From the IMG/VR virus record IMGVR_UViG_3300023257_000008, positions 124,001 through 188,000 of that record: a stretch of 64,000 nucleotides of DNA. One strand, written 5' to 3'. Within the stretch, counting starts at the first letter, position 1; each line of letters begins with the position of its first letter. Below the pieces are notes generated by a model. That model searched no databases and was not told the DNA's origin. It worked only from the letters and a program-made list of their open reading frames with translations. Origin of the DNA: a virus. The position numbers were made by a program, and so were the translations under genes. Shown here piece after piece: positions 16,659 through 25,439 of this stretch.

Positions 16659-16886
16659 ATGAAGACACCACTAGCAGCGATGGAGCTTGGTAAAGATCTG
16701 TGGAAGATCGTGTATGAAACAGAAGAGGCCGAAGCGCTGTTTGCCTGGCGGGTGGTGCTCATGCGGAAGCCTACCCCCTTGGAGTTCCGAGTCCTGGCAT
16801 CCTGCGCTTCCAAAACGGACGGCAAACCGGACGTTCACTACCTGTACGAGATCCTACCCCCGGCGGGAGAACCCTATGTCCTCTAG
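16659..16886 (+). CDS. Hypothetical protein, 75 aa
   Basis: ATG 16659 follows GGAGGGG. Product MKTPLAAMELGKDLWKIVY... has an alpha/beta pattern and no known motif. GAGTAG at 16631 is present but the distal promoter half is not. Its TAG at 16884-16886 is two bases from the solitary CRISPR-repeat-like unit. Confidence 0.6.
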   Translation: MKTPLAAMELGKDLWKIVYETEEAEALFAWRVVLMRKPTPLEFRVLASCASKTDGKPDVHYLYEILPPAGEPYVL

Positions 16887-16888
16887 GC

Positions 16889-16925
16889 CGTTTCAATCCA
16901 CGCATATTCTTTTCAGAAGATGCGA
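16889..16925 (-). repeat. Solitary CRISPR-repeat-like unit 1
   Basis: 37 bases that begin (plus strand) GTTTCAATCCACGCAT and end GATGCGAC, as in the array at 63-64 kb. The middle differs but keeps the hairpin: TTCT pairs with AGAA inside GCAT/ATGC. In crRNA orientation it ends ATTGAAAC. It stands alone between two plus-strand genes. Confidence 0.8.
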
Positions 16926-16992
16926 CAGCGATAAGCACCTAAAGAACACACGAATTGTCCCTCCTTGTCAAATGTTTTCTTAGGAGCAATTG

Positions 16993-17499
16993 ATGTCTAA
17001 GCGGATCACGAAGGCCCTCTGGAAAAAGTTCCGGCAGGAGAACGCTGTTGGTCAAGACTGCCAACTAATCACCGTGACCAACGCCCACACCTACTGGACG
17101 GGGCAGGTCGTGTCCCCCGAGGAGTACGAGGAACTGGTTGATCTCACAGGCTGCCGTTACGGAACCGCTAATGGCATCCAGGCTGCCCTGGACCGTTTCG
17201 GACTGGAGTTCGTGGAGGAGCCTGTGTGGCCCTCGTTCATGGGCACCAAGGATCTCCCCTGTGAGATCAACGTGTGGCACAAACGGTACGGTTCCCATTC
17301 CGTCCTGGCAGTAGACCTGTGTGCAAAAACTGAGGCTGTGAGGCTGCTGAACTTCGACTACCTCACAACTGCCGAAGGATGGATGTTCCTTGAGGATCTC
17401 CATCACTTTGAGTGCAAAAACCCGAACAGAAAGGAACCTCGCTGGTCCGGGCGGACGATCAGGCTTCGGGAGTCGTCGGGATCTGGGACAATTTCCTGA
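16993..17499 (+). CDS. Hypothetical protein
   Basis: 168 residues from ATG 16993 (TAGGAG before it). Contains VTNAHTYWTGQVVSPEEYEEL and a central CEINVWHKRYGSHSVLAVD. It overlaps the end of the convergent repeat-protein gene by about 40 bases. The promoter is unclear because the solitary repeat lies between it and the preceding gene. Function unknown. Confidence 0.6.
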   Translation: MSKRITKALWKKFRQENAVGQDCQLITVTNAHTYWTGQVVSPEEYEELVDLTGCRYGTANGIQAALDRFGLEFVEEPVWPSFMGTKDLPCEINVWHKRYGSHSVLAVDLCAKTEAVRLLNFDYLTTAEGWMFLEDLHHFECKNPNRKEPRWSGRTIRLRESSGSGTIS

Positions 17500-18895
17500 G
17501 TAGGTCGTCCACGGGGGTACTCGGGAGGGTGTTTTTCTCTTTCTCAATGTACCGAGCGGCGAGGGCCTGAGTCAGCATTTCCTTGAAGCCCGACACCTTG
17601 GCCTGGGTGTCCGCATCCCGCAGCCGGATCAGTTTCGCCATCAGGGTGTAACAGTCGTCAGGGTCCGCTCCGGGCTTCACCAGATCATCACCATCCAGCA
17701 GGACTGACAGTTTGCGGAACGCCGCCAACCAGTCACGGGAGGTACGCCCCCGCATCAGCGACGGTGACCCCTTGAGGTGACGGATGAACATGCCAGCGAA
17801 CTGCCGGGCCGGTCGTCCGGGGTCACCCTCTGGGGGGTAGCCGAAGGCATTGGTCACGGACAAGAGCGCTTCCTTCCACGGGTTGGGCCGGTTCGTCACG
17901 ATCTGGACGACATCCTGGATCTTGTCCGCCACGACTTCTGCGGACATGTTCTCACTATCATAGATCCTTAAGGAACGGGCCACACGATGCATCGCTGTTT
18001 CCCAGGGATTGTTCTGTTCATCATAGAACTTTTTATTTGGGGAGAAGTTGTCTTCTGATGTCACTATCGGATTGTAGGTGTCCTCCGTTGGGGTCTCTGA
18101 GGCGCTGTACTCCTTGAGGAAGGTCAGGAAGCCTTTGGGGCCTTCCCAGGCGTCGGTGTACCACTCTGGCTGGGTTTTTAAAGCTAGAGCGATGACCATC
18201 TGGCTGACGCCCCTCTTCCCAATCACGTTTTGGATGTACCGACAGAAATTGACCAAACTGAGGCCCCTCAGATCATGATGTCTGTCGACCCAGGTCCGGT
18301 ATTCAGGGAAGAGGTTGATGACGTCTTCGGTGGTCAACCGGCCTATCGGTCCCTTGGCTTCGTTCCAGTAGGCCATGAACCCGGACTGTCCTAACCAATG
18401 GCTTGTGTCAAAGTTAGACTGCCCCGATTGTTTGAGGGCAACCCACTCTTCCGTGAACCGTTCTGGGGACACATCGATCAATCGCTGGATGTACAGGAGA
18501 TGGTGCTTGATCGTCTCCCCCTGCAATCCCCGGTTATGAGCGGTCCACCGGATGTATTCCGGAAGGTGCTTTTTGACTTCGGCTTTGGTAGGGAAGCTCA
18601 TAACTCCTCCATTGTTCTGACTCAGAGAGGGAGACGCCTCCGTCCTCCGCCAATAGGCCATGAATCCGGCTGGCCCATTCCAAAAGGATGACTGGAAGGT
18701 CAGGATGGTCTGCAGACGGGTTGTCACCCTTTCTTCGAACTGGTGTGCGGGTACGTCTAACAGGTCTTGGATCAGGTCTAGGATACACTGGACATAGTAC
18801 CGGACCGTTTTCTGTGAGAGATTGTGGGTCGCTTCCACCCACCGGACGTACTCCGGGAGGTGCTTTTGGATCTCGGCTTTGGTAGGGAAGCTCAT
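17459..18895 (-). CDS. Tandem core-binding (SAM)-like repeat protein, 478 aa
   Basis: Three units of the W...GF..(F/Y)W type: LPEYVRWVEATHNLSQKTV...GFMAYWRR, LPEYIRWTAHNRGLQGETI...GFMAYWNE and FPEYRTWVDRHHDLRGLSL...GFLTFLKE. These are followed by helical units (PWETAMHRVARSL, PWKEALLSVTNAF). It begins MSFPTKAEIQKH, and an almost identical FPTKAEVKKHLPEY opens unit 2, showing recent internal duplication. Paralogous to the proteins at 1.3-5.7 and 36-38 kb. No catalytic domain. Confidence 0.8.
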   Translation of the reverse strand: MSFPTKAEIQKHLPEYVRWVEATHNLSQKTVRYYVQCILDLIQDLLDVPAHQFEERVTTRLQTILTFQSSFWNGPAGFMAYWRRTEASPSLSQNNGGVMSFPTKAEVKKHLPEYIRWTAHNRGLQGETIKHHLLYIQRLIDVSPERFTEEWVALKQSGQSNFDTSHWLGQSGFMAYWNEAKGPIGRLTTEDVINLFPEYRTWVDRHHDLRGLSLVNFCRYIQNVIGKRGVSQMVIALALKTQPEWYTDAWEGPKGFLTFLKEYSASETPTEDTYNPIVTSEDNFSPNKKFYDEQNNPWETAMHRVARSLRIYDSENMSAEVVADKIQDVVQIVTNRPNPWKEALLSVTNAFGYPPEGDPGRPARQFAGMFIRHLKGSPSLMRGRTSRDWLAAFRKLSVLLDGDDLVKPGADPDDCYTLMAKLIRLRDADTQAKVSGFKEMLTQALAARYIEKEKNTLPSTPVDDLLRKLSQIPTTPEA

Positions 18896-19066
18896 GCCGT
18901 TTTCGCCCCTGGTGTTCTGGTCATTCTCTCTGATCTACTCCAACGAGAGCAAAAAGGCCTGGAAAGACACAGATTCTGTGGGTAGGGTAATCGGGCGGGT
19001 GGACGAACAGTCCGCTCGCACCACAACCCTGGATGGCAGATGCACAGTCTGTTGCGGAGGAATCTG

Positions 19067-20134
19067 ATGATGTCCAAACAACGAGCACGCAAACGGATCC
19101 GTAACCTCAAGGGCAAATGGGACATCTTCCCCCAGCTTTACCTTGTAGATGGGATGAGTCCCCTGTACACCCAGGAGGGGACACGACTGGAACCCATGAG
19201 GATCAGGCTGGCCGGGGTTGGTACAGAGAAGGTGGAGGACGTCCCGGAGGGTTATGCCACGGAGGCAGACGCCCATACCGTGGTTAAGTACACCCCCCAG
19301 ATCCTGGATCTTATTCAGGGGTGGGACATCGTCAGGCACCTCCCGGAGGGACTCCATTTTTACGTTCCTTCACAGGCGCTCGCCACCTACGAATTCCTTA
19401 TCGGACAGGCCCACATGCTGGCCACCAGCGGCCTGTTGACAGGGTACGACACGATGATCCGGGAGATGCTGATTGACACCTGGCTTCCGATGGTCCGTTA
19501 CGCCATCAGTTTCCTGTTCGACTACGTGGACAGTCCTTCTCTTCTGTTGCCCGGCATGGACGCTACCCTGGACGCCCCGGCACTTCAGGGAGGCAGACTC
19601 AAGGTGGAGGAGACCAAGGTTTTTGACGCCAACGATGGGCCGGTCATTGACCCTGGCCGGGATGCCTCCTACCAGCTTCGGCGTTTCTATCGGAGTCTGC
19701 TGACGTTCGAGGTGTTCGCTCGGCTGGGCCTTAACGTGGAGGGTAGCGTTTTCGAATCTACCGGGATGGGAGAGTTCTACACGTTGCCCTTTGTTAATGT
19801 GCCCAAGAACGCCATGTGGACGATCTCCAATTATAACCCGGAAGGTCACCCATCCTGCCCGAAGTGCGGCTGCATCAAGCGGGTCGACTACAGCCTCCCC
19901 GCCACAATCTGGAAGCTGGTGAGCGACCAGTACCCCCGGAACAGCCTCTGCCTTGAGTGCTTCCTGGGAGAGATAGAGGAGGATGCCCGGATCGAAGGGC
20001 GTCCTCTTGAGTTGGGGCACTTCGAACACCTAAACATTGCCCCCCTCAAGGGGAAGGCAATGGGGTTTTCGCACCTGGTCGATCCGCACGGTAAAGCGAA
20101 GTGGTGGCCCTGTGAAAAACAAGGAGAGGACTGA
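19067..20134 (+). CDS. Hypothetical protein with zinc-binding cysteines
   Basis: ATG 19067 lies 6 bases after GGAGG (ATG 19070 also possible). About 355 residues. Basic N-terminus (SKQRARKRIRNLKGKWD), a long mixed region, and CPKCGC...CLECF near residues 260-300, fitting one zinc knuckle. First of three co-directional genes; its TGA overlaps the next ATG. Function unknown. Confidence 0.65.
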   Translation: MMSKQRARKRIRNLKGKWDIFPQLYLVDGMSPLYTQEGTRLEPMRIRLAGVGTEKVEDVPEGYATEADAHTVVKYTPQILDLIQGWDIVRHLPEGLHFYVPSQALATYEFLIGQAHMLATSGLLTGYDTMIREMLIDTWLPMVRYAISFLFDYVDSPSLLLPGMDATLDAPALQGGRLKVEETKVFDANDGPVIDPGRDASYQLRRFYRSLLTFEVFARLGLNVEGSVFESTGMGEFYTLPFVNVPKNAMWTISNYNPEGHPSCPKCGCIKRVDYSLPATIWKLVSDQYPRNSLCLECFLGEIEEDARIEGRPLELGHFEHLNIAPLKGKAMGFSHLVDPHGKAKWWPCEKQGED

Positions 20135-20658
20135 TGCGCTACTTTGTGTACCAGATGAGGGAAAACGAACTGCCGATCTTTAGGAAGGCCCCGAATTCCG
20201 ATGCATTGGTCTTGGGCTGTGAGGGTGAGAATGTCCTCCAGATTATTAAGCCTGACCGAGTGATCTTCCCGCTGTTTTCGTCTTCGTTGAGGGACGCCAA
20301 TCCCCGGAAGGCGTGGGCTTTCTTTAGGAATGTCACAATCAAGGAACGGGTGCAGGCGCTGGCTGATGTGGCCCATGAGGCTGCTGAAGCCAACCTCGTT
20401 ATCGTGGCCGTGTCCCAGCAGCCGGACGCTGTGCGCCTGGATGACGGATCCGTGGAGTGGTCTATGGTCTGCGGCATCGGCGTCATACGGGCCGTCCCAG
20501 GGCCTCTGTGGGACGCTTCCAGCGACACGCTCAAGGTCGGGGTGAAGTCGTGGATGGAACTGCCCGACACCTGGGATGGTACAGAATCTGGGGTCCAGGC
20601 CGTGCGGTCCCTTCTGTTTGGGGACTTGCCGGAACGACCGGACTCACAAACTGACTGA
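20134..20658 (+). CDS. Hypothetical protein, paralogue of 5752
   Basis: 174 residues, translationally coupled to the gene before it (TGATG). Shares with the protein at 5752 the RVIFPLF-like strand, NLVIVAVSQQPDAV against a similar strand, GCGIGV/CGVGC and ELPDTWD. The ending here is probably the natural family length. Function unknown. Confidence 0.65.
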   Translation: MRYFVYQMRENELPIFRKAPNSDALVLGCEGENVLQIIKPDRVIFPLFSSSLRDANPRKAWAFFRNVTIKERVQALADVAHEAAEANLVIVAVSQQPDAVRLDDGSVEWSMVCGIGVIRAVPGPLWDASSDTLKVGVKSWMELPDTWDGTESGVQAVRSLLFGDLPERPDSQTD

Positions 20659-20668
20659 GGAGGATCCG

Positions 20669-21037
20669 ATGTGTGAAAGTGAAAGCGGGACTCAGAGGCC
20701 CTGGACGGTTGAGAGGGTACGGGAGGAGTATGACACAGCCGTAGCGAGCGGGGAGGACTGCGGGTTCGGTCCTGAGCACGTGGGGACATTATTTCGGGCA
20801 CTGGATGCCTGGAAGAACCGGGCGGAACAGTGCTGGGATCTCCTGGACGACGTCAGCACCTTGAATGACGCAGCCAAAAGTGATGACAGTCTTTTCCGTA
20901 GACTTGTAGAGAACAGGGTTGAACTGCGTAGCCGGTTGGCACAGTCAGAGGACGGCTACACGCTGACGTGGAAGACCCCGGTTCCTAGTCCGGTAACTGA
21001 TGTGCTTCCTGCGGACAGCAAGGAACTCAAGACTTAG
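20669..21037 (+). CDS. Hypothetical protein
   Basis: 122 residues from ATG 20669 after GAGGAGG. Acidic and helical (WTVERVREEYDTAV, LFRALDAWKNRAEQCWDLL). Last gene of the 19.1-21.0 kb plus-strand operon; tail-to-tail overlap of about 11 bases with the next gene. Confidence 0.6.
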   Translation: MCESESGTQRPWTVERVREEYDTAVASGEDCGFGPEHVGTLFRALDAWKNRAEQCWDLLDDVSTLNDAAKSDDSLFRRLVENRVELRSRLAQSEDGYTLTWKTPVPSPVTDVLPADSKELKT

Positions 21038-21566
21038 TTCGTTTCGTGTAGGCAAGGATGCCTCTTTGCTTCCTTTGCCAGCAGACGGCTGCGGTCGAGA
21101 TCCCCAGTTTTCGAGCCAACGTAGAGTCAGTCATCGTTCCTAAAAAGACAGCCTGCTGACTCCAGTTTACCCTGTGGTATGCTGGACCCCTCCTTCGTCG
21201 GCGTTCCGCATGTACTGCAGACCAATGGCTTCCTGTTTTTCGAGCTACCTCTAGGTAGTGTTGGTCGAAAAGGTCTTCGTCCGTAAGGTTGGCAAAGGAA
21301 CTTTTAGATGCTCTTGGGATGCCCCTTTGTTGCCGTTGAAGACCTATTGCTTGAATGGATATCCCGTACTCTGCTGCAATCTGAACGTCCGTCACCTTTC
21401 CTAAAGGGATGACGCTCCAGTCGATGGGTTGCTTGTGTGCGGGGATTCCCCGTGTCCTCCGATAAAGGGCTACAGCGGCTCTGGTGACCCCAGCTTTTTT
21501 GGCGACTACCGAGTCAGATACGGTGCCCACCAGATCCTTGAAGGGTTCGACTTTGCTGTGTGGCAT
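21027..21566 (-). CDS. Tandem helix-turn-helix protein
   Basis: 179 residues made of four copies of a ~45-residue unit. Copies read DSVVAKKAGVTRAAVALYRR, DVQIAAEYGISIQAIGLQRQ and DSTLARKLGISTAAVCWQRK, plus a diverged one, and three are followed by RGI(P/L)A. Each looks like a HTH with an Arg-rich recognition helix. It probably binds repeated DNA elements. Start ATG 21566 has AGGAGA. Confidence 0.7.
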   Translation of the reverse strand: MPHSKVEPFKDLVGTVSDSVVAKKAGVTRAAVALYRRTRGIPAHKQPIDWSVIPLGKVTDVQIAAEYGISIQAIGLQRQQRGIPRASKSSFANLTDEDLFDQHYLEVARKTGSHWSAVHAERRRRRGPAYHRVNWSQQAVFLGTMTDSTLARKLGISTAAVCWQRKQRGILAYTKRTKS

Positions 21567-21576
21567 GAAACGTCTC

Positions 21577-21891
21577 CTAGAACTGTGGAATCTTCTTCAC
21601 TTCATCCTTGGTCCGAATAGTCGTCCGGGTGGTGCCACAGATTCGGCAGGTCTGCATCCACTGGGGGGTCTCTTTCCGGGGGACGTGACAGGGGCCTCGA
21701 AAGTCGACGCCCATCGTGCCGGGCGCATCGCCAGGGATGGTATAGGCTTCCTGGACGATCGGCTTGTAGACCGGGTCGGTGTAGTCGTGCTGGCAGGACC
21801 GAACGATGTGAGCCAGGGCGTGCTGTGCCGCCTTGAGATCCCGCTTGGCGGTGGCGGCACGTTCTCTTGCTTGTGTTGCTTCGACGTTCAT
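21577..21891 (-). CDS. Hypothetical protein with one CxxC
   Basis: 104 residues: helical, Ala-rich N-terminus (EATQARERAATAKRDLKAAQ) then a segment with CQHDYTDPVY and CRICGTTRTT. One zinc site (C/H plus CRIC) is plausible. It overlaps the stop of the gene upstream by ATGA. Confidence 0.6.
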   Translation of the reverse strand: MNVEATQARERAATAKRDLKAAQHALAHIVRSCQHDYTDPVYKPIVQEAYTIPGDAPGTMGVDFRGPCHVPRKETPQWMQTCRICGTTRTTIRTKDEVKKIPQF

Positions 21892-22106
21892 TTCAGCACC
21901 CCCTTGTCATTGAGGAAACGGAACAGTTTGCGGAGCCGCTTGGGGACTTGAATCGTATTCCAGCCCTTCTCCTGGCAAGGCCAGCAAGGCTGGAACACCC
22001 CCGAGTTGATGTTCAGAACAGCCACGTTCTCCTTACAGACCGGACAGGGCATGTCATGATCGACACCCATCCCAGCGTTTACAATCTTGATCGTCAGAGG
22101 ATCCAT
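21888..22106 (-). CDS. Small zinc-ribbon protein
   Basis: 72 residues with CPVCKEN...CWPCQEKG, a two-knuckle zinc ribbon, followed by a basic helix. GGAGGTTGGCGG precedes ATG 22106 and a bipartite promoter is at 22127-22152. Confidence 0.65.
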   Translation of the reverse strand: MDPLTIKIVNAGMGVDHDMPCPVCKENVAVLNINSGVFQPCWPCQEKGWNTIQVPKRLRKLFRFLNDKGVLK

Positions 22107-22122
22107 CCGCCAACCTCCTGGT

Positions 22123-22449
22123 TCATCTACTCAGGCGGGGACTCGGATGATCTTTGGGCTGTTTGCCCAGGTCCAACCAGCCAGCCCTCTGGTACCTGCG
22201 GGAATGTATGTACCCAGCATATTCTAGGGCATTTGCTGCCGCCACCTTCCGCACCACAGCAAAGGGTCGGTGTCCGCACCGTTGACAGATGGACTGGTCA
22301 AACCAGACCAGGAAGTGCCTTGTGTGGGGGTACCTCCTGGTCCAGGCTGGGGCTAGTGACGTTCGGGGGGCCAGGGCGAGTCGTTTCTCAAGCCCGTAGC
22401 TGTGAACTTCGCAGGGCTCTCGCCTGAACCATTGCCAGGGCCACCTCAT
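22123..22449 (-). CDS. Hypothetical Trp/Arg-rich protein
   Basis: 108 residues, MRWPWQWFRREPCEVHS, with CQRCGHRPF in the middle. The last nine residues are encoded by the promoter of the next gene. No family recognised. Confidence 0.55.
   Translation of the reverse strand: MRWPWQWFRREPCEVHSYGLEKRLALAPRTSLAPAWTRRYPHTRHFLVWFDQSICQRCGHRPFAVVRKVAAANALEYAGYIHSRRYQRAGWLDLGKQPKDHPSPRLSR
22127..22152 (-). promoter_or_regulatory. Bipartite promoter for 21888-22106
   Basis: GATCATC-N13-GAGTAG, overlapping the last codons of the upstream gene, whose C-terminus it encodes in the DHPSPRLSR frame. Confidence 0.65.
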
Positions 22450-22490
22450 GACTTATCCTTCAAGGGCGACTTGGCGAGATCGCTCATGGG

Positions 22491-22703
22491 TCAGTCCCCT
22501 GGGTCCATTACATACTTACCCCCTGCACACAGGGGACAGGTGGTGAAGCGCTCCTTATAGGTCCAACCATATGGATCTACCACCCGGCCACTGCCTTTGC
22601 ACTTCGGACACGGCTCCAATTCCGGGGGCTTCACCCGCCCGTCCTTCGGCTTATCCAGGTTCGGGGGCAGTCTCTCACACTTTGGCTTTCGTTTGCGGCT
22701 CAT
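22491..22703 (-). CDS. DnaJ-like zinc-knuckle protein, 70 aa
   Basis: ATG 22703 (MSRKRKPKCERLPP). CPKCKGSGRVVD and CPLCAGGKYV are CxxCxGxG-like repeats of the DnaJ central domain, without a J domain. It probably binds one zinc. Confidence 0.65.
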   Translation of the reverse strand: MSRKRKPKCERLPPNLDKPKDGRVKPPELEPCPKCKGSGRVVDPYGWTYKERFTTCPLCAGGKYVMDPGD

Positions 22704-22719
22704 GCTGTTGCTCCTTCCC

Positions 22720-23031
22720 TCAGCCGTTCCCGTGTAATTTGGGGTCGTAGTCTTCTCCATAAACTTCTCTGCCAGCTTCCGCCAACACTTTGACCCTTAT
22801 TTCCTTGGTGCAGGCATTCATTACCGACCATGCCTCCCCAAACCGCTCCACTATTTTGGTTTTGAACAGGGCTCGGACTTGCTCTCTTCGGGCTTGGACG
22901 TAGTTGTAGCCCTCGAAGTTCTCTTCGATTCGGGGGTCCATTGCAAAGAGGGCCTCCTTCAAGTCTTCCGACAGTCCATTGGCGTACTCCACTATCAAGT
23001 AGCCAATGTGGTCACAGTCGGCGGCGTTCAT
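22720..23031 (-). CDS. Hypothetical protein
   Basis: 103 residues, MNAADCDHIGYLIVEYANGLSED..., mostly helical and acidic. RBS GGGAGG. No family recognised. Confidence 0.55.
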   Translation of the reverse strand: MNAADCDHIGYLIVEYANGLSEDLKEALFAMDPRIEENFEGYNYVQARREQVRALFKTKIVERFGEAWSVMNACTKEIRVKVLAEAGREVYGEDYDPKLHGNG

Positions 23032-23064
23032 CTGGTTCCTCCCTTGTTTGCCTCTTGTGCATTC

Positions 23065-23358
23065 CTAACCAGCTATCTTGAGCGCACTGAAAACGATAAC
23101 ACAGGCGACGATGACGGCGAGTGATCCGATGAGGGATAGGAAGGGCCGGGGGTTGACTTCTCTTTTCCCAATGAGGTACAGGACGACCCCGGCCAGGAAG
23201 AAGACTGAGAAAAGGGTCTTGAAAGCTACGTGCGCTTCCCACGCAGCCGTCATTTCAGCGTGCATGAAATGAACCACCGTCAGGAGAAACACAGACCCCG
23301 TTAGAGCGAGGTCGTGCGCTAGACGTTTTAGCGAATCGGCCAGAGCATTGTTAGTCAT
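23065..23358 (-). CDS. Small membrane protein with three helices
   Basis: ATG 23358 after AAGGAG. 97 residues with three hydrophobic segments (TGSVFLLTVVHFMHA, LFSVFFLAGVVLYLIG, SLAVIVACVIVFSAL). The longer frame upstream belongs to the shadow of the next gene. Confidence 0.65.
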   Translation of the reverse strand: MTNNALADSLKRLAHDLALTGSVFLLTVVHFMHAEMTAAWEAHVAFKTLFSVFFLAGVVLYLIGKREVNPRPFLSLIGSLAVIVACVIVFSALKIAG

Positions 23359-23393
23359 CTGTATCTCCTTGGCTTGCTGGGGGAAGCGGCTCA

Positions 23394-24107
23394 TCAGCAA
23401 GACCCCTTGGTCACCATCGTGTTCTTCTGGGGGCAGTCGGGAGCGTGGTCCTCGATGGTATAGAGCAGCTTTCCGCACGCTTCGCAGCGGCAGACTCGCC
23501 CGTGGTACTCGTCCAGGGCACACTTGGCGTCGTCCTGTAGATCCTCCAGGACAGGGGACGGCATGATGCCGTAATCGACCAGGGCCTCCAGGGCCTCCAC
23601 CAGGGTGCTCACGCACACCGGCTTCGGGTTGTAGAGCTTGTGGAACTCGGGCGAGTCCCCGGTTATGAGCAGGGTGTCGATGGCCCTGTAGGCGCTCGTT
23701 ACGGTCCTGAACCACCCGGCACCGGGGATCGGGTTGATCCTGTCCTTGGACACGCCCCAGCCGCCCGTGACGGACTCACCGTCGCAGAGACGGGGCTGAG
23801 CGAAGGTCATCCTGTAGACCTTGAGCCCCCTGTACTCATACTCGTCTCGCCCCTTGGGTATCATGTTGCGGAGGTGACCAAGGGCCGTCTGAATGGCGGA
23901 AGTGACCTTTGTACGCCCCAGGAAGTTCGGGGCCATGATGTCCAGTATTTCCGTTAGATGGGCAATGACGACCCGTCGTTCTTCGAGATCCTGGATGGTC
24001 CCCACGTTGTGGATCTCTTCGGGGTTCCCGCTGAGTACGGCTACCAGGCAGTGTGATGAGATCAGGTTGGCTTGCTTGCTCAGGCCGTCTTTCGTCTTTC
24101 TGGGCAT
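23394..24107 (-). CDS. Hypothetical protein with C-terminal zinc finger
   Basis: 237 residues; the C-terminal CRCEACGKLLYTIEDHAPDCP fits a C-x2-C...H-x4-C finger. The central part has GWGVSKDRINPIPGAGWF. AGGAGG and a full promoter lie upstream. Function unknown. Confidence 0.65.
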   Translation of the reverse strand: MPRKTKDGLSKQANLISSHCLVAVLSGNPEEIHNVGTIQDLEERRVVIAHLTEILDIMAPNFLGRTKVTSAIQTALGHLRNMIPKGRDEYEYRGLKVYRMTFAQPRLCDGESVTGGWGVSKDRINPIPGAGWFRTVTSAYRAIDTLLITGDSPEFHKLYNPKPVCVSTLVEALEALVDYGIMPSPVLEDLQDDAKCALDEYHGRVCRCEACGKLLYTIEDHAPDCPQKNTMVTKGSC

Positions 24108-24128
24108 TGTGGTGTCCTCCTACCCAGA

Positions 24129-24154
24129 CTACTCTGCCGCCTGACGAGATGATC
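24129..24154 (-). promoter_or_regulatory. Bipartite promoter for 23394-24107
   Basis: GGGATCATC then 13 bases and GAGTAG; a perfect match to the family. Confidence 0.7.
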
Positions 24155-24195
24155 CCATAGGACACCCACTTAAGGTGATCGACAGTGTTAGTTCT

Positions 24196-24447
24196 TTATG
24201 TTCCCCTGACATGCGGTCGGCTCATTGACCAGCCGCCGCCCACGGACGTGGTGGACACCCCTCGTTTCCGGTTCTTGTACCGAGGGATCCACCCTGCGGT
24301 GCAGCCGCCGAGGACATATGCCACCCCATTCTTGTAGCGACCCCTCACCGGCTTGTTGCCGTCAAGACACCGACCCCGGCGCTTCTGTCCGCAGGCTTTG
24401 CACGTCCCGAACCCCGGCATCTGCTGCATCTGTTCCCAGCTAGGCAT
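24196..24447 (-). CDS. Small Cys-containing basic protein
   Basis: 83 residues with CKACGQKRRGRC and many Gly/Arg residues (RYKNRKRGVS). A zinc knuckle is likely. It directly follows the membrane protein gene at 24453. Confidence 0.55.
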   Translation of the reverse strand: MPSWEQMQQMPGFGTCKACGQKRRGRCLDGNKPVRGRYKNGVAYVLGGCTAGWIPRYKNRKRGVSTTSVGGGWSMSRPHVRGT

Positions 24448-24452
24448 CGGGG

Positions 24453-25088
24453 CTACTCCTCGACGGGCTTGTCCGAGACCAGAGGGTTGGCCGGAAGGAT
24501 GAAGTCGAACTCGTCTTCATCCAGTTTGGGGATGAAGGAGGAGAAGGGTACCCACAGGTCCTGGGTGCGGTAGCGCATGGCCTGTTTCGTATCCTCGATT
24601 TCCTCAGCCAGCGCCCACATCTCGTCGTAGAGTCCCTGGAGGCGTTTGCAGAACTCCAAAAGGGTGGTGGCAGACTGAAGTTCAGGGAAGTCCGCAGCTA
24701 ACCCTGTGAGATCCTTTTGTGACAGAGAGGCGAAGATCTCCTTCTCTAGTGTCGGGTATTTCTCCCCCACGTAGTTTTTGAGGATGTCCGACAGAACCAA
24801 CCATCTGGAGTGCCGGTGACCGAACTTGGCCAGCATACAACGAAGGGACTCTTTGCCAAAGACTTGTTCCGACCGTTCGATCAGGCTGGTCATAAGGGCT
24901 ATGATGACCAGAACGAGAGCAATGAAGAAAAAGATCATGGACAACGTAAGCGGGACGGAGGACCACGACACAGCGTCTGGAGCGCACATTTTTGCGGCGG
25001 TGCTTACGCAAGGTTCCGTCCACCCACAGATTCGCTCTATGAGGAACCCACACCCGGTGGAAATAGCGGCCAGTACGAAAAGATACAT
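24453..25088 (-). CDS. Membrane protein with long cytoplasmic domain
   Basis: 211 residues: two hydrophobic helices (YLFVLAAISTGCGFLIE, and TLSMIFFFIALVLVIIALM near residue 50-70) and a helical cytoplasmic C-terminus (EFCKRLQGLYDEMWALAEEI). AAGGAGGTCCCA precedes the ATG. Family unknown. Confidence 0.65.
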   Translation of the reverse strand: MYLFVLAAISTGCGFLIERICGWTEPCVSTAAKMCAPDAVSWSSVPLTLSMIFFFIALVLVIIALMTSLIERSEQVFGKESLRCMLAKFGHRHSRWLVLSDILKNYVGEKYPTLEKEIFASLSQKDLTGLAADFPELQSATTLLEFCKRLQGLYDEMWALAEEIEDTKQAMRYRTQDLWVPFSSFIPKLDEDEFDFILPANPLVSDKPVEE

Positions 25089-25133
25089 TGGGACCTCCTT
25101 CGGTCAGTTACACATTGAACACAACACTAGACA

Positions 25134-25433
25134 TCATCGCTCTACTCCAACGACACCCCACCAGTCACGGGCGGGGTCGATATAGTAGGCGCAGTCGAAC
25201 ATTGAAAGAGCGTCGTAGTAGATGTGCCGGGGTTCCCGGTCCACCACGGTCTCGTCACGTAGGACGAGCGTGATCGGGACTTTCATCCAGGACTGTGAAA
25301 GCGCTGCGTCCAGTATCACACTCTTATTTTCCCCAGCACCTCCGCCGTCAAAGGTCACCTTGAATGAAAGGTCTCCTCCCTCGGCGTGGATTGTCAGTGT
25401 CCCCATTGGGTCGTTGCCGCATTTGAAGCCCAT
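25134..25433 (-). CDS. Hypothetical protein
   Basis: 99 residues from ATG 25433 (GGAGGGGGG before it). Alternating strands (GTLTIHAEGGDLSFKVTFDGGG). The end GVVGVER uses a GGAGTAGAG element; only the proximal promoter half is present at 25142-25147. Function unknown. Confidence 0.55.
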   Translation of the reverse strand: MGFKCGNDPMGTLTIHAEGGDLSFKVTFDGGGAGENKSVILDAALSQSWMKVPITLVLRDETVVDREPRHIYYDALSMFDCAYYIDPARDWWGVVGVER

Positions 25434-25439
25434 GTCAGC

